Source: Euglena gracilis (taxonomy: Eukaryota; Euglenida; Euglenophyceae; Euglenales). Taken from it: a DNA stretch of 64,000 nucleotides. This document shows, piece by piece, positions 11,824-24,549 of the stretch. Under the pieces are notes generated by a model. That model was not told where the DNA came from. It searched no databases and saw only the letters and a program-made list of their open reading frames with translations. The stretch covers positions 1,922,001 to 1,986,000 of the forward strand of contig CP154954.1 of assembly GCA_039621445.1 (NCBI GenBank), written 5' to 3'. The first letter of the stretch is position 1. Each line of letters opens with the position of its first letter. Made by a program: the position numbers and the translations under genes.

Positions 11824-14515
11824 TTATTTAATTCTTTTTTTGAAATTTTTTTTTAAATCAATAATAGTGAATTTAAGTAATAATTCTGCCTCTTGTGTAA
11901 AAGTTTTAGTTTTATTTATTATTTCTTTAAAAGTGGGTTTTTCATTATTGATGTGCTCTCGTAATTCTATAAGGAATCCCCTAACATCTTCAAGATTTAT
12001 ATCGTCCAAGTATCCATTAATACCTGTATATATTGTTGCCACTTGATCTGCTACTGACAATGGTGAAGCTTGAGGTTGTTTTAATAATTCTCTTAATCTT
12101 GCACCACGAGCCAATTGATTTTGTGTAGCTTGATCTAAATCTGACGCAAATTGTGAAAAAGCCTCTAATTCTGCAAATTGAGCTAGTTCTAATTTAAGTT
12201 TTCCTGCTACTTGTTTCATAGCTTTTATCTGCGCAGCAGATCCAACTCTTGACACGGAAATACCTACATTAATAGCTGGACGAATCCCCGAATTAAATAT
12301 GTCGGCTGATAAAAAGACTTGTCCGTCCGTAATAGAAATAACATTTGTAGGTATGTATGCTGAAACATCTCCTGCTTGAGTTTCTACAATTGGTAAAGCT
12401 GTCATACTTCCTTGTCCTAATTCATCACTTAATTTAGCTGCTCGTTCTAATAATCTTGAATGTAAATAGAATACATCTCCCGGATATGCTTCGCGTCCAG
12501 GTGGACGACGTAGTAATAATGACATTTGTCTATAAGCTTGTGCTTGTTTTCGTGATAGAAAATTTAAATATAACAATTTCTTCATAAAGAATCGTGCATG
12601 CAAGTTTTAGTGCACACGGCTCAAATCAATAATTATAATAATAATATTTTTAGTTAATAATAATAATAATTCTTCAAGGTTTACTAGTAATAATATCCAA
12701 AAAACAATTTTAAATAGTACTTTCTTTTATTTGTAAATTAACTAATCTTGAAAGACTTTCATATCAAAGAATAAATATAAAAAATATTATTTTTAGCAAT
12801 ATATTTTTGTTAGTTGTTATACCCTTATTTTTAAGAATTATTATTAAAATTTTATAGAAAATAGAAAACATTAGTAAATTACGATTATATTATCTTTCAA
12901 AAAATTATAAAATTTTTAGTTTTTTGTGTTCAAAAAATTTTACTTAAATAATACTTACAATCAAAAAATAAGAGTTCAATTATTGACAAAATTTTAATAA
13001 AAGCTTAGTTCGTTTAATTTTGTGTTTTTAATGTTTATAAATCTTTCATCTAAATATTCTTTAGTATAAAAAATAACAATAAGACTTTTACAACTCGCAA
13101 TGAAAGATCATCATAAATAACTAACGTATGTTTTCCATTATACACGTTGGTAAATATAATAATTACTCAATATATTTCCTTTCAGAAACGTACATGAAGC
13201 TTTTACTTCATACGGCTCCTATCATATGAATAATTTCTTTTAAACAAATTATAAAGTCATATTTTGTTTACGAAATTGCAAATGTTATCAAATTTTGGGT
13301 TTATTTTTTTAATTAATTAAAAATTTTAACATTAATTCAATTCGCTTTTATAATTTTATATTTAGCATTTTGTTAACCTAAAATCCATATAATGGGAAAA
13401 AAATTATAACCTAACAAGTTTCTCTTTCTATTTTAATAAAAAGATTTTTTGTTTATAATAATTTAGTTAAAAAATTATTAAATAATTTCATAATTCAATA
13501 ATGAAATTAAGCATAATATTACAGACAAATAAAACAATTTTAAGACAATAATTCTATTTTAAATAACCTTTTTTATTTCCATATAACTACTTTGCTTCAT
13601 GCTTTAATGTATAATATAATTGAAGATTACAATTTAAATAAAAAATTTATAAGAATAAAAATTAATAATTTACTTATAATAAAAAAGAGATTTAAAATTT
13701 TTAATTATGTTTTTTATAAAATTTGTTTTAAGACAACATGCCGCACTGAAATATTCCGCCAAAGCTGCACCTGTATAAGGAGCTAAATATTGTAGTGTAG
13801 CAGATGAATCCGCATTTTCTGCAACTATTATTGTATATTCCATAGCCCCACGTTTTTCTAACGTAGTTACTATTTGTGAAACAGAAGACGCTTTCTGTCC
13901 AATAGCTACGTAAACACAAATAACCCCTTGTCCTTTTTGGTTTAAAATCGTATCTGTAGCAACAGCTGTTTTGCCTGTTTGGCGATCACCAATAATAAGT
14001 TCGCGTTGTCCTCTTCCTATTGGAATCATTGCATCTATCGCAATTAATCCTGTTTGCAAAGGTTCATGAACTGAACGTCTTGAAACAATACCTGGAGCAG
14101 GAGACTCTATTAATCGTGTTGTAAATGATGCAATATCCCCTTTTCCATCTATAGGACGTGCCAAGGCATCAACAACTCGACCTAAAAAACCTCTACCTAC
14201 AGGAATTTGAGCAATCTTTCCTGTTGTTTTAACTGAAGCACCTTCTTTTAAATTAGTAGCTTCGCCCATTAAAACGGCTCCAACATTGTCAGCCTCTAAA
14301 TTCAAAGCAATTCCAATAGTACCTTCATCAAATTCTACAAGTTCGCCCGCCATCACTTTTTCAAGCCCATAAATCCTAGCTATTCCGTCCCCTACTTGAA
14401 GCACAGTTCCTACGTTAACAATTTTTAATTCTTGACGATATTTCTTTACCTGTTGACGAATTATCCTAGTAACTTCATTCGGGCGAACTCTGATCATAGC
14501 TTGGGCCTGGGGCAT
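11824..14515 (-). CDS. atpA: ATP synthase CF1 alpha subunit, three exons
   Basis: Exon 1 (14,515-13,747) covers the beta-barrel and nucleotide-binding domain, including the Walker [10 protein letters not shown] and GALAEYF-type end (AALAEYF). Exon 2 is a 44-nt microexon (13,144-13,101) giving [15 protein letters not shown] with exon 1's last base. Exon 3 (12,549-11,824) gives [39 protein letters not shown] and the C-terminal helical domain, ending [10 protein letters not shown]. Spliced length is about 512 residues, normal for the family. Intron 1 starts GTGCGG; both introns carry clear domain V hairpins. Alpha subunits form the catalytic hexamer with beta on the stromal face. This is the only copy in the window. 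Confidence 0.94.
12550..13100 (-). other. Group II intron 2 of atpA
   Basis: It begins TTGCGAG after the DDLS codons. A 34-nt domain V lies at 12,589-12,622 (minus strand GAGCCGUGUGCAC, loop, GUGC-type return GCAUGCACGAUUC) with the AGC triad. About 40 nt remain for domain VI before exon 3. It encodes no protein. Confidence 0.85.
13145..13746 (-). other. Group II intron 1 of atpA
   Basis: The intron starts GTGCGG right after the EYF codons and ends before the 44-nt exon. Near its 3' end, 13,185-13,219 read on the minus strand gives a 35-nt domain V: GGAGCCGUAUGAAG, a UAAA-like loop, then CUUCAUGUACGUUUC. The catalytic AGC triad is present. No reverse-transcriptase ORF is present. Confidence 0.85.
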
Positions 14516-14648
14516 ATATAGACAATGCTAAACATATAAATACAAAATTAATAAGTCAAAATTTTCAACATAAACAATACATATATGTATTTAGTTTTTT
14601 CTTAGTATTTAGGTTTTAATTTCTTAAGCGACATTTTTTCCATTTTTT

Positions 14649-16787
14649 TCAGAATAATTTTTTATGAATTTTTGAATTTAGACGTTTAATAATAGTCGCT
14701 TTAGCTTTTTGACAGGCTTGTGAATATAAATTTTTAAAAATTTCTCTAACAGATTTTTTATCTTCCGTTCTTAATATTAAACGCTTTGATTGCTTTAAAC
14801 GTTTAATATCTTCATTAACGGAAGAACGAATTATATCAAAACTTTTAAGGCGATAAAGTAGTTTTTTAATACTCTTATCCGAAACCATACACGATTTATT
14901 TCCAATCATATGGCTATTCAATTAAAATTGTATTTTATTTGTTTTATTATAAGTTTGAAAATAATTTGAAACAAATTTTATAAATTGAAATTGCGTTTGT
15001 AAATTAGTATTTTTTATAAACCAGCTTTTTTAGCAAAAAATTTACCTATAAGAATCGTCCTTTTATAATAATTTTTATTACTTCGTTATTTTTACTGATA
15101 ATATATTACTAATAAATATGATTGTTCACCAAAAGTTTTAAGATAGTTAACATAATATAAAGTTGTTTTATTACAAATTTTTATATTATTTTCTTATAGT
15201 TATATTAATTTCTTCTCAATAACATAATATAACCTAACTTGATAAGCAAAATTATACTTAACGGTGATTGAAGAAACATTTTGATTATCTATTTTATAAA
15301 ATGTGAAATAAAAAATTAACAATGAAAAGTTTATAATCTTATTTTTCTCTTGCTTATAATATTTCTATAATTTTCATGATAAGAGATAAATTATTCTTTT
15401 AAAAATATTTAGTAAAATACTAATTTTAGAAATTTCCTCTATTCCCATAAAAATAAATATAATTTTAAATAGACGAATCACACAAAATGTTGTACCATTA
15501 GAACGAATTAAAGAAGCTTTTTTAGCTGCATTTTCAAATTCAAGTTCAGCAAGATATAAAGAACTTTGCGAAGAACGGATCTTTTCATCAATATCTAAAA
15601 TATTTTTAATTATAGTTTTTTTTCGCGTTTTTAGTAAATCACTTAAATTAGATAAAAATAAAATTTTCCTTTCAAAAAGGTATGAGCAAAATTTTTTGCA
15701 TACGTCTTAAATCTATATAATATTCATTAATATCTATTTCAAAATTATCGGAAATTGATCTTCTATCTTTAAAGAATTTCTATAATTTTTAAGTTTAAAA
15801 TTAATGATAAATATTTTAATGTTTTTAACATTACCGTTGTATTAAAAAATAAATGATTCTTACTTATAAAAAATTTAACTTATAATAATTATAACTGTTA
15901 TCACAACAAAATTACATAAAAGCTTTTATATAAAATTATTTTTTAAAATATAATTTATATTAATTTTACTGAATTTGTAAAATTAAAATTAAAAATAATG
16001 ACTAAAAAGTTAACTTTCCATAATAAAACAGGGTTCCAACTACTATCGCTAAATTTATAATATTCGTTTCAAAAACATTTGTATTTATACCGAAAGTCTT
16101 AGCGTTAGAAATGATAGTGAAAATATTAAAATTATCAATTATTTAGATAGATATATAATGAGAAAATTCTCGATATCCCCAAATACACCGTATTTGAACT
16201 TTTCAGATCATACAGCGTTTTAAAAATTTAAAAACAACACTTTACCTATTAAATTAAAATATTTTTTAAAATAGTTCTAGAATTATCTTTCAAGTTTAAT
16301 AAGAAAAACAATAATACGAAATTCCAACTTTAATAAATATTTTTATATTTCATATAACAACGTATCTTAATTTTAATTTTTTTTAATCATTAAGTTTAAT
16401 ATTATGTTCAAATTATAATAGAAGTGTTTAAAATTTTTAAAACATGATATTAAAAAAAATTTTTATTATAAAAATTTAGTATATTTTAACTACAATTTAT
16501 TATTAATATATTTGTAAATTATAATTTAAATAAATCTAACCTTTGAAATAACATGTATAAACTTAATCTACCGTTATTCCGGCAAATATATTTATTCTAA
16601 TTGAAAAATGAATAATATTTGTAAAAATAGATTAAAATTTTTTCGCAATGTAATCTTTTTCATGTAAAATTATTAAAATAAGATTAATAGCCAAACAGCC
16701 AAATTTAACTAAAAATTTTAGAAAAGTAATTTATTGTCATTAACGTTTCACACACCACGATATTTTTTACACAATAGTTGCTTTCAT
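14649..16787 (-). CDS. atpF: ATP synthase CF0 subunit b (AtpF), split into at least three exons
   Basis: An exon at about 16,150-16,016 encodes IISNAKTFGINTNVFETN and INLAIVVGTLFYYGK, the membrane anchor. One at about 15,661-15,490 encodes LSDLLKTRKKTIIKNILDID and the coiled stalk up to IRSNG. The last, 14,649 to about 14,867, encodes the stalk end including YSQACQKAKATIIKRLNSKI and a TAA stop. These fit the anchor, TRK.TI..NI stalk start and C-terminal helix of plastid subunit b. A possible first mini-exon is ATG at 16,787 (MKATI followed by GTGTAA). A degenerate domain V at about 16,184-16,217 supports an intron before the anchor exon. AtpF links CF1 to CF0 and is placed as expected between atpH and atpA. 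Confidence 0.85.
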
Positions 16788-16873
16788 TTTAGGAAACCTC
16801 AAAATATAAACTATACAGTATTATACTCTCGATTAAATTTTAAAATTTTTTTATTAAAAATCTAATATTAAAA

Positions 16874-17137
<264 letters not shown>

Positions 17138-17251
17138 TTATTGCTTAAAAGTTAAATTTTGAACTTTTAATTTAATTAAATTAAAGAATAAAGGATTGAA
17201 TATTAAAAATTAATACTTGGGTAATAAAATGTTACTTAATATCACTTACTA

Positions 17252-18477
17252 TTAATGATGACCTTCCATTGCTTCACCGATATAATTTAGATAAAAATAA
17301 TCCTTCATAAACTAAAAAAAATAATAGTATTAATTAGTTCTATAATTGTCATTATAAAAAATACAAATTTTAATAAATGGGAAATCGCGTTGATCCAGAC
17401 AAAGTTGCAAAAATTAAAGCTTGAATACCACTAGTAAATAAACCTAAAAAAATTAAAGGAACAGGAACAATTAGCGGTACCAAAGAAACCAATACCGCTA
17501 CTACTAATTCATCTGCTAAAATATTACCAAAAAGTCTGAAACTTAAGGAAAGAGGTTTAGTAAAATCCTCCAAAATATTAATGGGCAATAAAATTGGAGT
17601 AGGTTGAACATATTTTTTAAAATATGTTAAGTTTAATAGAATTTAAATTCTTTATTAAGTAATTAATAAAAAAACTATAAAATTTATATAAATTAAAGTA
17701 AGCTTAGTAAATTTAAAATTCTTTAATAAAATATACGACAAAACCTTTTTTGTTAAGTCCAGCATAAAAATACGCTAAAGATGTCAATATAGCAAGTCCT
17801 GCCGTAGTATTAAATAGATAGAAAACATCCTCTTAAAATTTATACCTACATTACAAAACGTATATAACTTACAATTATAAAAAAAAGATCTAACAACTAC
17901 ACTTTAATAAATGTTGAGTCTTATCTATAAATAAATAATAAAATTAATAAATACATATTTGTTTTATCAGAAATCTTTATCAACTATAAATGTTAAAAAA
18001 AAAAAGGATATTTTATTGCAAATATTTAATAAATTAACCAAATTTTAGAGTTTCAGACAAATAAAATTACTTTATTAATTCCATTGCTTTATAAACCATT
18101 TTGAATAAACTTTTTATGATAAATTCAAAACGCACATATCATTTGTAGGTGCTCCCAACTCTCCATTTGGAAGTTCAATAATTTTCCAAGGAATTAGTGC
18201 CCCTGACCAATTTGACACATAGAAAGAAAAACATAGTTCCAATATAAGGAACCCATTTTGAATATTCTTTTTCACCTATTTGAGTTTTTGAAATGTCTGT
18301 TATAAATTCTGTGACAAGTTCTATAAAAATTTGTTTGTTTGCTGGTACTAAAGTAAGATTTTTTGTAGTATAAATACTTAAAAAACCTATTATTAATATA
18401 ACAATCCAAGAATTAATTAATACTTGCCCGTGAATTTGAAAACCTAAAATTGACCAATAAAAGTGTTGCCCAACTTC
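17252..18477 (-). CDS. atpI: ATP synthase CF0 subunit a (copy 1), with indel
   Basis: Same four visible exons as copy 2, read on the minus strand: EVGQHFYW exon (from 18,477), [11 protein letters not shown] exon (about 17,811), [14 protein letters not shown] exon (about 17,615-17,400) and the terminal [10 protein letters not shown] exon (stop at 17,252). In the first exon near 18,216 the sequence reads ACACATAGAAAGAAAAACATAG where copies 2 and 3 have two more bases and no stop, so this copy is frameshifted there. The [11 protein letters not shown] junction is intact here, unlike in copy 2. Confidence 0.88.
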
Positions 18478-18906
18478 TTAAAAATAATAAAATATTTTTA
18501 AATATTCTTATAAATAGCAATAAATTTGAATTAAAGTTTCTACATCTGAACTTTTAAATGAAAATTATTTAAATCGCAAAACATTAGCAATTTTTAAAAG
18601 TTAAAATTTTCTTAGGAAGTATTTAATCAAAATATTTATATTTATAAAAAATCCGAAAAAATTTTTATTGTTAAAAGAATGTTTAATTTTTAAAATCAAC
18701 AGAAAAATGCCCGAAATAAACATGTTTACAGAAAAAATTTTTTAAAAAAGTTTTAACTAAAAGAAGAAGTCTTAAAAATTCAAAAAATTAAAAAATATAA
18801 TTAAAACAAACTTCATATGAAAGGGATTGAAATCACAAAAATAATATAATAAAACAATCTTCATTTCTCGAAAAATAAAAAATTATTATGAAAGTCACTG
18901 AAACCT

Positions 18907-20332
18907 TTAAGAAAGTTTTTTGAATTTTTTATACTTATCAAATTTTTGTCTTACTTTGTTGTTAACGCCCCGATTTATGGAATTACAAAGAACACTCAAA
19001 ATTAAAGAAACAGAAAGAATAGAATCATCATTTGAAGGAATAGGATATTTAGTAAGTGTGGGGTCACAATTGGTATCTAAATAAAATACGCATTTAATTT
19101 AAAAATTAATACGCTTCATCAAACTGAACAAGAAAACGATTTAAAGTTTCATACAGCTTTGAATAATTATTTATTTAAAGTTATTAAAACTTGTTACAAA
19201 AAAACAAAACTTTTTCATTATTTAATTTTTAAAAATTATTCATAAACCTCAAAGGTAGTTTATTGTTATATTAAAAACTATATTACTAAATAACAAAATA
19301 AAATATCGAGAAATAATTTGTTACTATATTCATTCAAATTTAATTGTAATTATTTAATAATTAATTCTAATAATTATTTTTAAAGAATTTTCATTTTATA
19401 AATTTTTTATTCTTTAATAAAAAAAATTCTACTATGGAAAAAAGAGATACTTAAAACATGAATAACGCACTATAGTTATACTAGCAATACCTAACTTTTT
19501 ACATTCACGTACAGCATTTATCTCCTTGTTTTGTCCTATTATAATAACAATTTCAGGACGTTCAGTCATATCTCTCATACCGGAAAAATATTTTTTAAGC
19601 TAATTAAATAGAATATTCTTTCGATTAATTATCTAGTTTGAAAATAAATATATTTATAAAAATTTTAAAATTTAGTTAAAAAATAAAAATTGAGTCACAT
19701 TTAATTTTTTTTTTTTTAGTACTAAACGTTCTTTTTTTGTTAATAAGTTGTGATGCTTTTCTTTTTGTTTTGATTTTAGCATAAAATTTTATTGCAACAA
19801 AAATAAAATAATCCCAAAATTATTCTTAATTTTATAATTAAATGTAATTTAGTTATAAATAAAATTTATAATTTTTATTATCAAAAAATTGCTTTAATTT
19901 ATTTATGCAATTTTTAATTGTTATCCAATTTGTCAATATACCGCCCAACCAACGTTTTGTTACAAAAAAAGAATTACATTTTAAAGCGATTTTTTGTGTT
20001 TAAAATAGAAAAAAAGCGTTTTGTACAAACAAAAAGAGCCATTAAGATTAAAAATTTTTCTAATAAATATTCATAAAAAATTTATAAAGCTTTTTAAAAA
20101 ATGCTAAAATCTAACAGATTGGTTTTCATAAAAAGTCACAACTTTTACCTTTACGTACAGAACGTATAAGGAAATTGCAAGCTTTTTTTAAACAAACTAT
20201 AGTCTGTAACAAATCGATAATATGAAGACCTTTGCGTTCTCCATAAATATAAATTCTCATTCTTGGATTCCATTGTTTAACCTTATGACCAAGATGAACA
20301 CTAGAATTAAGCATTTTTTCTACAGTAATCAT
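18907..20332 (-). CDS. rps2: Plastid 30S ribosomal protein S2 (copy 1)
   Basis: Minus-strand duplicate of the five-exon gene described at 34,856. Exon 1 (20,332 to about 20,137) and the last exon (to the stop at 18,907) are intact. In the second exon an extra T near 19,998 (GTGTTTAAAATAG against GTGTTAAAATAG in copy 3) breaks the frame, consistent with a homopolymer error. Confidence 0.9.
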
Positions 20333-20501
20333 ATTTAATTAAATTTAAAAAACGAGTAGCGTAACATACATATAAAGAAAATAATAGTTATAAAAGATAT
20401 ATAAAAAATTTCATAAAAAAAAATTTTCTTTATTATTTTAAGAAGTAAATACCGGAATCATCTATGTATTTTTTGTTTTATTGTTTCTTCAATTCTCTTA
20501 A

Positions 20502-20573
20502 AGACGACACCCAGAATCGAACTGGGGAATAAAAGATTTGCAATCTTCTGCCTTACCGCTTGGCCATGCCGCC
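20502..20573 (-). tRNA. trnC-GCA: tRNA-Cys (GCA), copy 1
   Basis: Reverse-strand copy of the tRNA at 34,614. Anticodon loop TTGCAAA gives GCA; acceptor GGCGGCA pairs with TGTCGTC. One nucleotide separates it from trnF. Confidence 0.94.
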
Positions 20574-20574
20574 A

Positions 20575-20647
20575 TGCTAGGAACCAGATTTGAACTGGTG
20601 ACACAAGGATTTTCAGTCCTCCGCTCTACCAACTGAGCTATCCCAGC
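20575..20647 (-). tRNA. trnF-GAA: tRNA-Phe (GAA), copy 1
   Basis: Reverse-strand copy of the tRNA at 34,540: anticodon loop CTGAAAA gives GAA, and the T-arm is AGTTCAAATCT. Confidence 0.94.
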
Positions 20648-20699
20648 TATTATTATTATAAATTAATTTATACTTATATTATTATAAGTAAATTTAAGT

Positions 20700-21108
20700 T
20701 TACCAACTCGCTTTGGTTACACCTGGAAGTAAACCATAATGAGCCATATCTCGAAGAATATGTCGTGATAATCCAAAAGTCCTAAAATATCCACGTGATC
20801 TCCCTGTTACGTAACAACGATTTCGAAAGAGTTAACAAATAAAAATACTCAAAAAAATAAATATAAAAATTTTATAAATTTTTCAAATTATTAACAGCTA
20901 TAAAATTTGAATGACAAATAGAAAATCAAATTAATCGGCAACGCAAACTATTTCTAGGTAATTTTTGCAAAAAAGAGTAAATCCGCAATTTTTTCTCAAA
21001 AGATTTTTCGTCTTTTCCATTTGTCCTGTATACATAACGGTTATGGGAATGTATTAATACTAATATTATTCGTTTTCTCTGTCTTGCTATAAGACTTTTT
21101 TTTGACAT
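20700..21108 (-). CDS. rps14: Plastid 30S ribosomal protein S14 (copy 1)
   Basis: Reverse-strand copy of the two-exon gene at 34,079, with the same exon 1 (21,108-20,930), short intron and exon 2 ending LPGVTKASW at 20,700. I see no disabling difference. Confidence 0.92.
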
Positions 21109-21147
21109 AAATAAAAAATTTTTAGGTTAAATAATGCTCGAATAAGA

Positions 21148-21231
21148 TGCATTCAGCTGGATTCGAACCAGCGACGTCCTTCCGGAGCGAGATTATGAGT
21201 CCCGTGCTATCGTCCACTCTGCCATAAATGC
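21148..21231 (-). tRNA. trnI-CAU: tRNA-Ile (CAU), copy 1
   Basis: Reverse-strand copy of the tRNA at 33,956, with the same CAU anticodon and enlarged variable region. It sits between rpl36 and rps14 as in the other copies. Confidence 0.85.
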
Positions 21232-21259
21232 GCCTACAAATTATAGACGCAAAACAAGT

Positions 21260-21373
21260 TTAACCCTGTCGTTGTTTATGCTTGTTATTTATACAAACAA
21301 CTAAAAGATTGTTTTTGCGACGAATCAAATAACATTTATTACAAATTTTTTTAACAGAAGAACGTATTTTCAT
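21260..21373 (-). CDS. rpl36: Plastid 50S ribosomal protein L36 (copy 1)
   Basis: Reverse-strand copy of the 37-residue gene at 33,814, with the frame intact from [14 protein letters not shown] to the stop. Confidence 0.94.
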   Translation of the reverse strand: MKIRSSVKKICNKCYLIRRKNNLLVVCINNKHKQRQG

Positions 21374-21456
21374 AAAAATTAAGTCTAATTAAACAAAAAT
21401 TATCAAACAACTTTTTAATAAAAAATAATAAAACAAAAGAGGTAATTTTAGTTTAT

Positions 21457-22129
21457 TTACCAAATATAAAACAGAATCTCCCCACCAATTTTATTAGATC
21501 TAGCCAATCGATCAGTCATTAATCCTTTAGAAGTAGACATGCAAAATTAAATTTTAAAATTTCTTTAAGAACAATACAAGTTAATAATCAACATAAGGCT
21601 CAAATAAAAATAATAATAATAATACAAAAAATTACGTTAAAAAATATTTCAAAATAATTCACGAATAATAAGAATTAAATTTTATGTTTTTCACAAAAAC
21701 ATGCATTAGAATACAAAAATAGAAATTCTTGCTAAATTATAATAAAGGAAATCATTATAAAAAATTTATTATTGCTTATAATTTTTATCTTATGAAACTC
21801 AAAAAACATATCGCACAAACAGTTAAACCAACGCCACCTGCTACTGATTGTAGTCTTTTATAACTACTATAAGTACGCAAACCAGGTTTGCTTACACGTT
21901 TTATTTTAGTTATATAAGAAACTTGTTTTGGACCTTTATATTTTAAAAAGATTGTAATATATTTTTTTATAACACCGTTTTCAGTTAAACACGTAGCGTC
22001 AGCCAATTCAAAAGAGTCAATAAATCCTTCTTTTTTTAAAATTTCGGCTATATTTACCGTAAGTTTTGTATTAATAACATTAACTTTTCTAGCTTTTATT
22101 AAAAGAGAGTTTCTTATTCTTGTAAGCAT
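21457..22129 (-). CDS. rps8: Plastid 30S ribosomal protein S8 (copy 1)
   Basis: Reverse-strand copy of the split gene at 33,058. The main exon (22,129 to about 21,810) and the last exon (MSTSKGLMTDRLARSNKIGG to the stop at 21,457) are both present and intact. Confidence 0.92.
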
Positions 22130-22662
22130 ATCGTATAAGGCTAAATAAAACCTAACAAAAGAATAAAAATATGTATATATATTAATAAAAATCAAAAATT
22201 AATTATACTTCTATAAAAAAAATCACACCTAATTACATTAAATTAAATTATAAATTTTTAAAACAATTTATTAACAAACTCTACAGGAAACCATTAATCA
22301 TAAAGTTTTGAAAAATAAAATTTAAATATTTCAAGATTTACTAATATTTAACTAATTTAATTATGTAATATTAATATAGTAATAAAAATAAGTGATCTCC
22401 CAACTAATGAATAAATTTTACAAAACAATAATAAACGGTTTGTTAAAGAAAAATACTACTATCAAAATATTTAATAATGCTCTTATTTACCGAATTTCAA
22501 CATATATATAGATAATAAATATAAAAAATTATTAATAATATATTATTACACTTAAAACTCGCAAATCAATATTTGTCATAAAATTCTAAAAATAAAACAA
22601 TAAAATTACTATTAATAAAAATAGATTTTGTACATCTTAACACGTAAAAAAAAGTATAAAAA

Positions 22663-22710
22663 TTAATCTCGGAACGGGATACCTAATTCTTTTAAAAGAA
22701 AGAAAGCTTC
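22663..22710 (-). pseudogene. rpl5: rpl5 C-terminal fragment at a rearrangement joint
   Basis: Only the last 15 codons (coding KLLFLL-type end EAFFLLKELGIPFRD) and the stop remain. After AAGCTTC at 22,710 the other copies continue TTGATTCG but here the sequence becomes ATTTTC and T/A-rich filler. The gene is truncated by the joint and is not functional. Confidence 0.88.
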
Positions 22711-22946
22711 ATTTTCAAAAATTGTTATAAAAAAAAATTAAAAAAAAATTTAAATTTATATTTTTAAAAAAAGTTAAAAAATATTAAAATTTCTTAATAG
22801 TATTCATTTTTATAATTTTTTTATTTATTATTTTTTTATTGTTAATAAAATATTTTTTTCATATTTTTATATTTTTTATAATTTTTATAGAATTAAATTT
22901 TTTAAAGTTTTTATTTTATTATTTTTTTATTTTTTTTTTTATTTTT
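22711..22946. other. T-rich filler at the copy 1 / copy 2 joint
   Basis: About 236 nt of nearly pure A/T sequence not found in copy 3. Copy 2 homology starts near 22,947. No exon of rpl5 or rpl23 is recognisable; open frames here are low-complexity Phe/Ile strings and not genes. Confidence 0.65.
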
Positions 22947-23041
22947 CTTATATTTTTTTTTTATAATATATTTATTTATTTTTTTTTTAATGTTAATTTT
23001 TTTTTGAATATTTATAAATACTTTTGATTTTTTTTTAAATC

Positions 23042-23502
23042 TCAAATTTTGACCGATAAGACTAATAAACTTTTAAAAAATAATGTTTATACTTTTGATG
23101 TTGATATACAAATGTTTTGAATGTTTATAGTAGCTGTATTTTTAGTTTGTAGTTTTATATTATAAAAATTTTAATTAATTACTTTTATTTTTTTAGTATT
23201 TTATAACTTCATAAGTAAAAGGCAATTTAAAGATCTTATTGAAACTGCTTTTAGTGTTAAAATTACTTCAGTTAATAGCTATGTAAAATCTAGTAAATAT
23301 TATCGTTCAAATAATTTTGAGGGTATGAAAAAATATTATAAAAGAATGTTTATTAAATTAGTGAGATTATATTATTATATTATATTGGGAAATAAATATA
23401 ACTTTTGTTTTCAATTAATTCTTTTTTGTTTAATTTCTTTTAAGGATTTTAATCAATTTATATAATGACTTAGAAACAATTCCTTTTTTTTCTTGTCTCT
23501 AG
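23042..23502 (+). CDS. rpl23: Plastid 50S ribosomal protein L23 (copy 2, 5' end missing)
   Basis: Three exons are visible. About 23,042-23,111 gives ILTDKTNKLLKNNVYTFDVD. About 23,217-23,360 gives KRQFKDLIETAFSVKITSVN and SYVKSSKYYRSNNFEGMKKY. The last, ending at 23,502, gives DLETIPFFSCL. This matches L23 (P..TEKT..L.E...YTF.VD, K.EIK.A.E..F.VKV..VN). L23 lines the polypeptide exit tunnel. Introns are about 105 and 95 nt, group III size. No initiator is in frame before the first exon; copy 3 shows a candidate ATG (53,717) that is lost from copy 2 by the rearrangement. It heads the ribosomal-protein operon. Confidence 0.83.
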
Positions 23503-23656
23503 TTAATTTTTATTGTTTTAGTAGTGGCATTTATAGGTGAGTTTTACTTTATTTGTTTAAAAATAATTTAGTTTTTTATTTTTAACCTAAAATTTTTTAA
23601 TTCTAATTTTTTCGATGTATTTAGTATATACTTTAATAGTTTACTAATTTTTTAAT

Positions 23657-24490
23657 ATGATTATTCGTTATTACAAACCATATACATCAGGGACTCGTAA
23701 ACGTTCTGTTAGTAATTTTTCAGAAATTACAAAATCTAATCCTGAAAAATATTTAACATTTTTTGTTCATAGGTCAAAAGGACGGAATTCCCGTGGTGTG
23801 ATTACTTGCCGAACTTTAGGTGGTGGTCACAAACGCTTGTATCGCAGAATAGAGTTTAAACGTAATAAGCTAGGTATTTTAGGAAAAGTTATTTCTATTG
23901 AATACGATCCTAATAGGAATGCTCGAATTGCTTTAATTTATTATAAAAATGGTGATAAGTCTTATATTATTCATCCAAAAGATTTGTGCGTTGGTAATAA
24001 TATTATTTCTGATTTTTTTTCTCCTATTAAAATAGGAAATTCTTTACCCATAAGCAAAATACCATTAGGTACTATTATTCATAACGTAGAGTTTGAGCCT
24101 GGAAAAGGTGGTCAAATTGCAAGGGCTGCTGGAACTTTTGTACAAATATTGGCCAATGAAGGAAAATTTGTTACTATAACAATGCCTTCGGGAGAAGTTC
24201 GTTTATTACGACGTTATTGTTGGGCTACTATTGGTCAAGTTGGAAATCTTGATCATTCTAATGTCGTTTTAGGAAAAGCTGGAAGAAATCGCTGGTTAGG
24301 AAACAAACCAACAGTTCGTGGTGTAGCTATGAATCCTTGCGATCACCCTCATGGAGGAGGCGAAGGCAGAAGTCCTATAGGTAGACCAAAGCCTGTTACG
24401 CCTTGGGGTAAACCAGCATTAGGTAAAAAGACAAGATCACCTAAACGATTTAGTAATAAATATATAATTCGCTCTAGAAAAATGGTTTAA
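23657..24490 (+). CDS. rpl2: Plastid 50S ribosomal protein L2 (copy 2)
   Basis: A complete 277-residue protein starting [20 protein letters not shown]. It has the RNA-binding OB fold and SH3-like domains, [37 protein letters not shown] and the near-C-terminal [18 protein letters not shown] with the His essential for peptidyl-transferase structure. Length is normal and there is no intron, unusual in this operon. The start follows rpl23 by 154 nt and rps19 follows by 59 nt. It is a core 50S assembly protein at the peptidyl-transferase centre. Confidence 0.97.
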   Translation: MIIRYYKPYTSGTRKRSVSNFSEITKSNPEKYLTFFVHRSKGRNSRGVITCRTLGGGHKRLYRRIEFKRNKLGILGKVISIEYDPNRNARIALIYYKNGDKSYIIHPKDLCVGNNIISDFFSPIKIGNSLPISKIPLGTIIHNVEFEPGKGGQIARAAGTFVQILANEGKFVTITMPSGEVRLLRRYCWATIGQVGNLDHSNVVLGKAGRNRWLGNKPTVRGVAMNPCDHPHGGGEGRSPIGRPKPVTPWGKPALGKKTRSPKRFSNKYIIRSRKMV

Positions 24491-24549
24491 TATCTACTAT
24501 TTTCCTTGTTATTATTTTGTTTATTTTTTATTTTGTTTATTTTTTATTT

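Noticed and set aside
22839-23027. 62-codon Phe/Ile-rich frame
   Set aside because: It is translation of T-rich filler and rpl23 leader; no conservation or start context.
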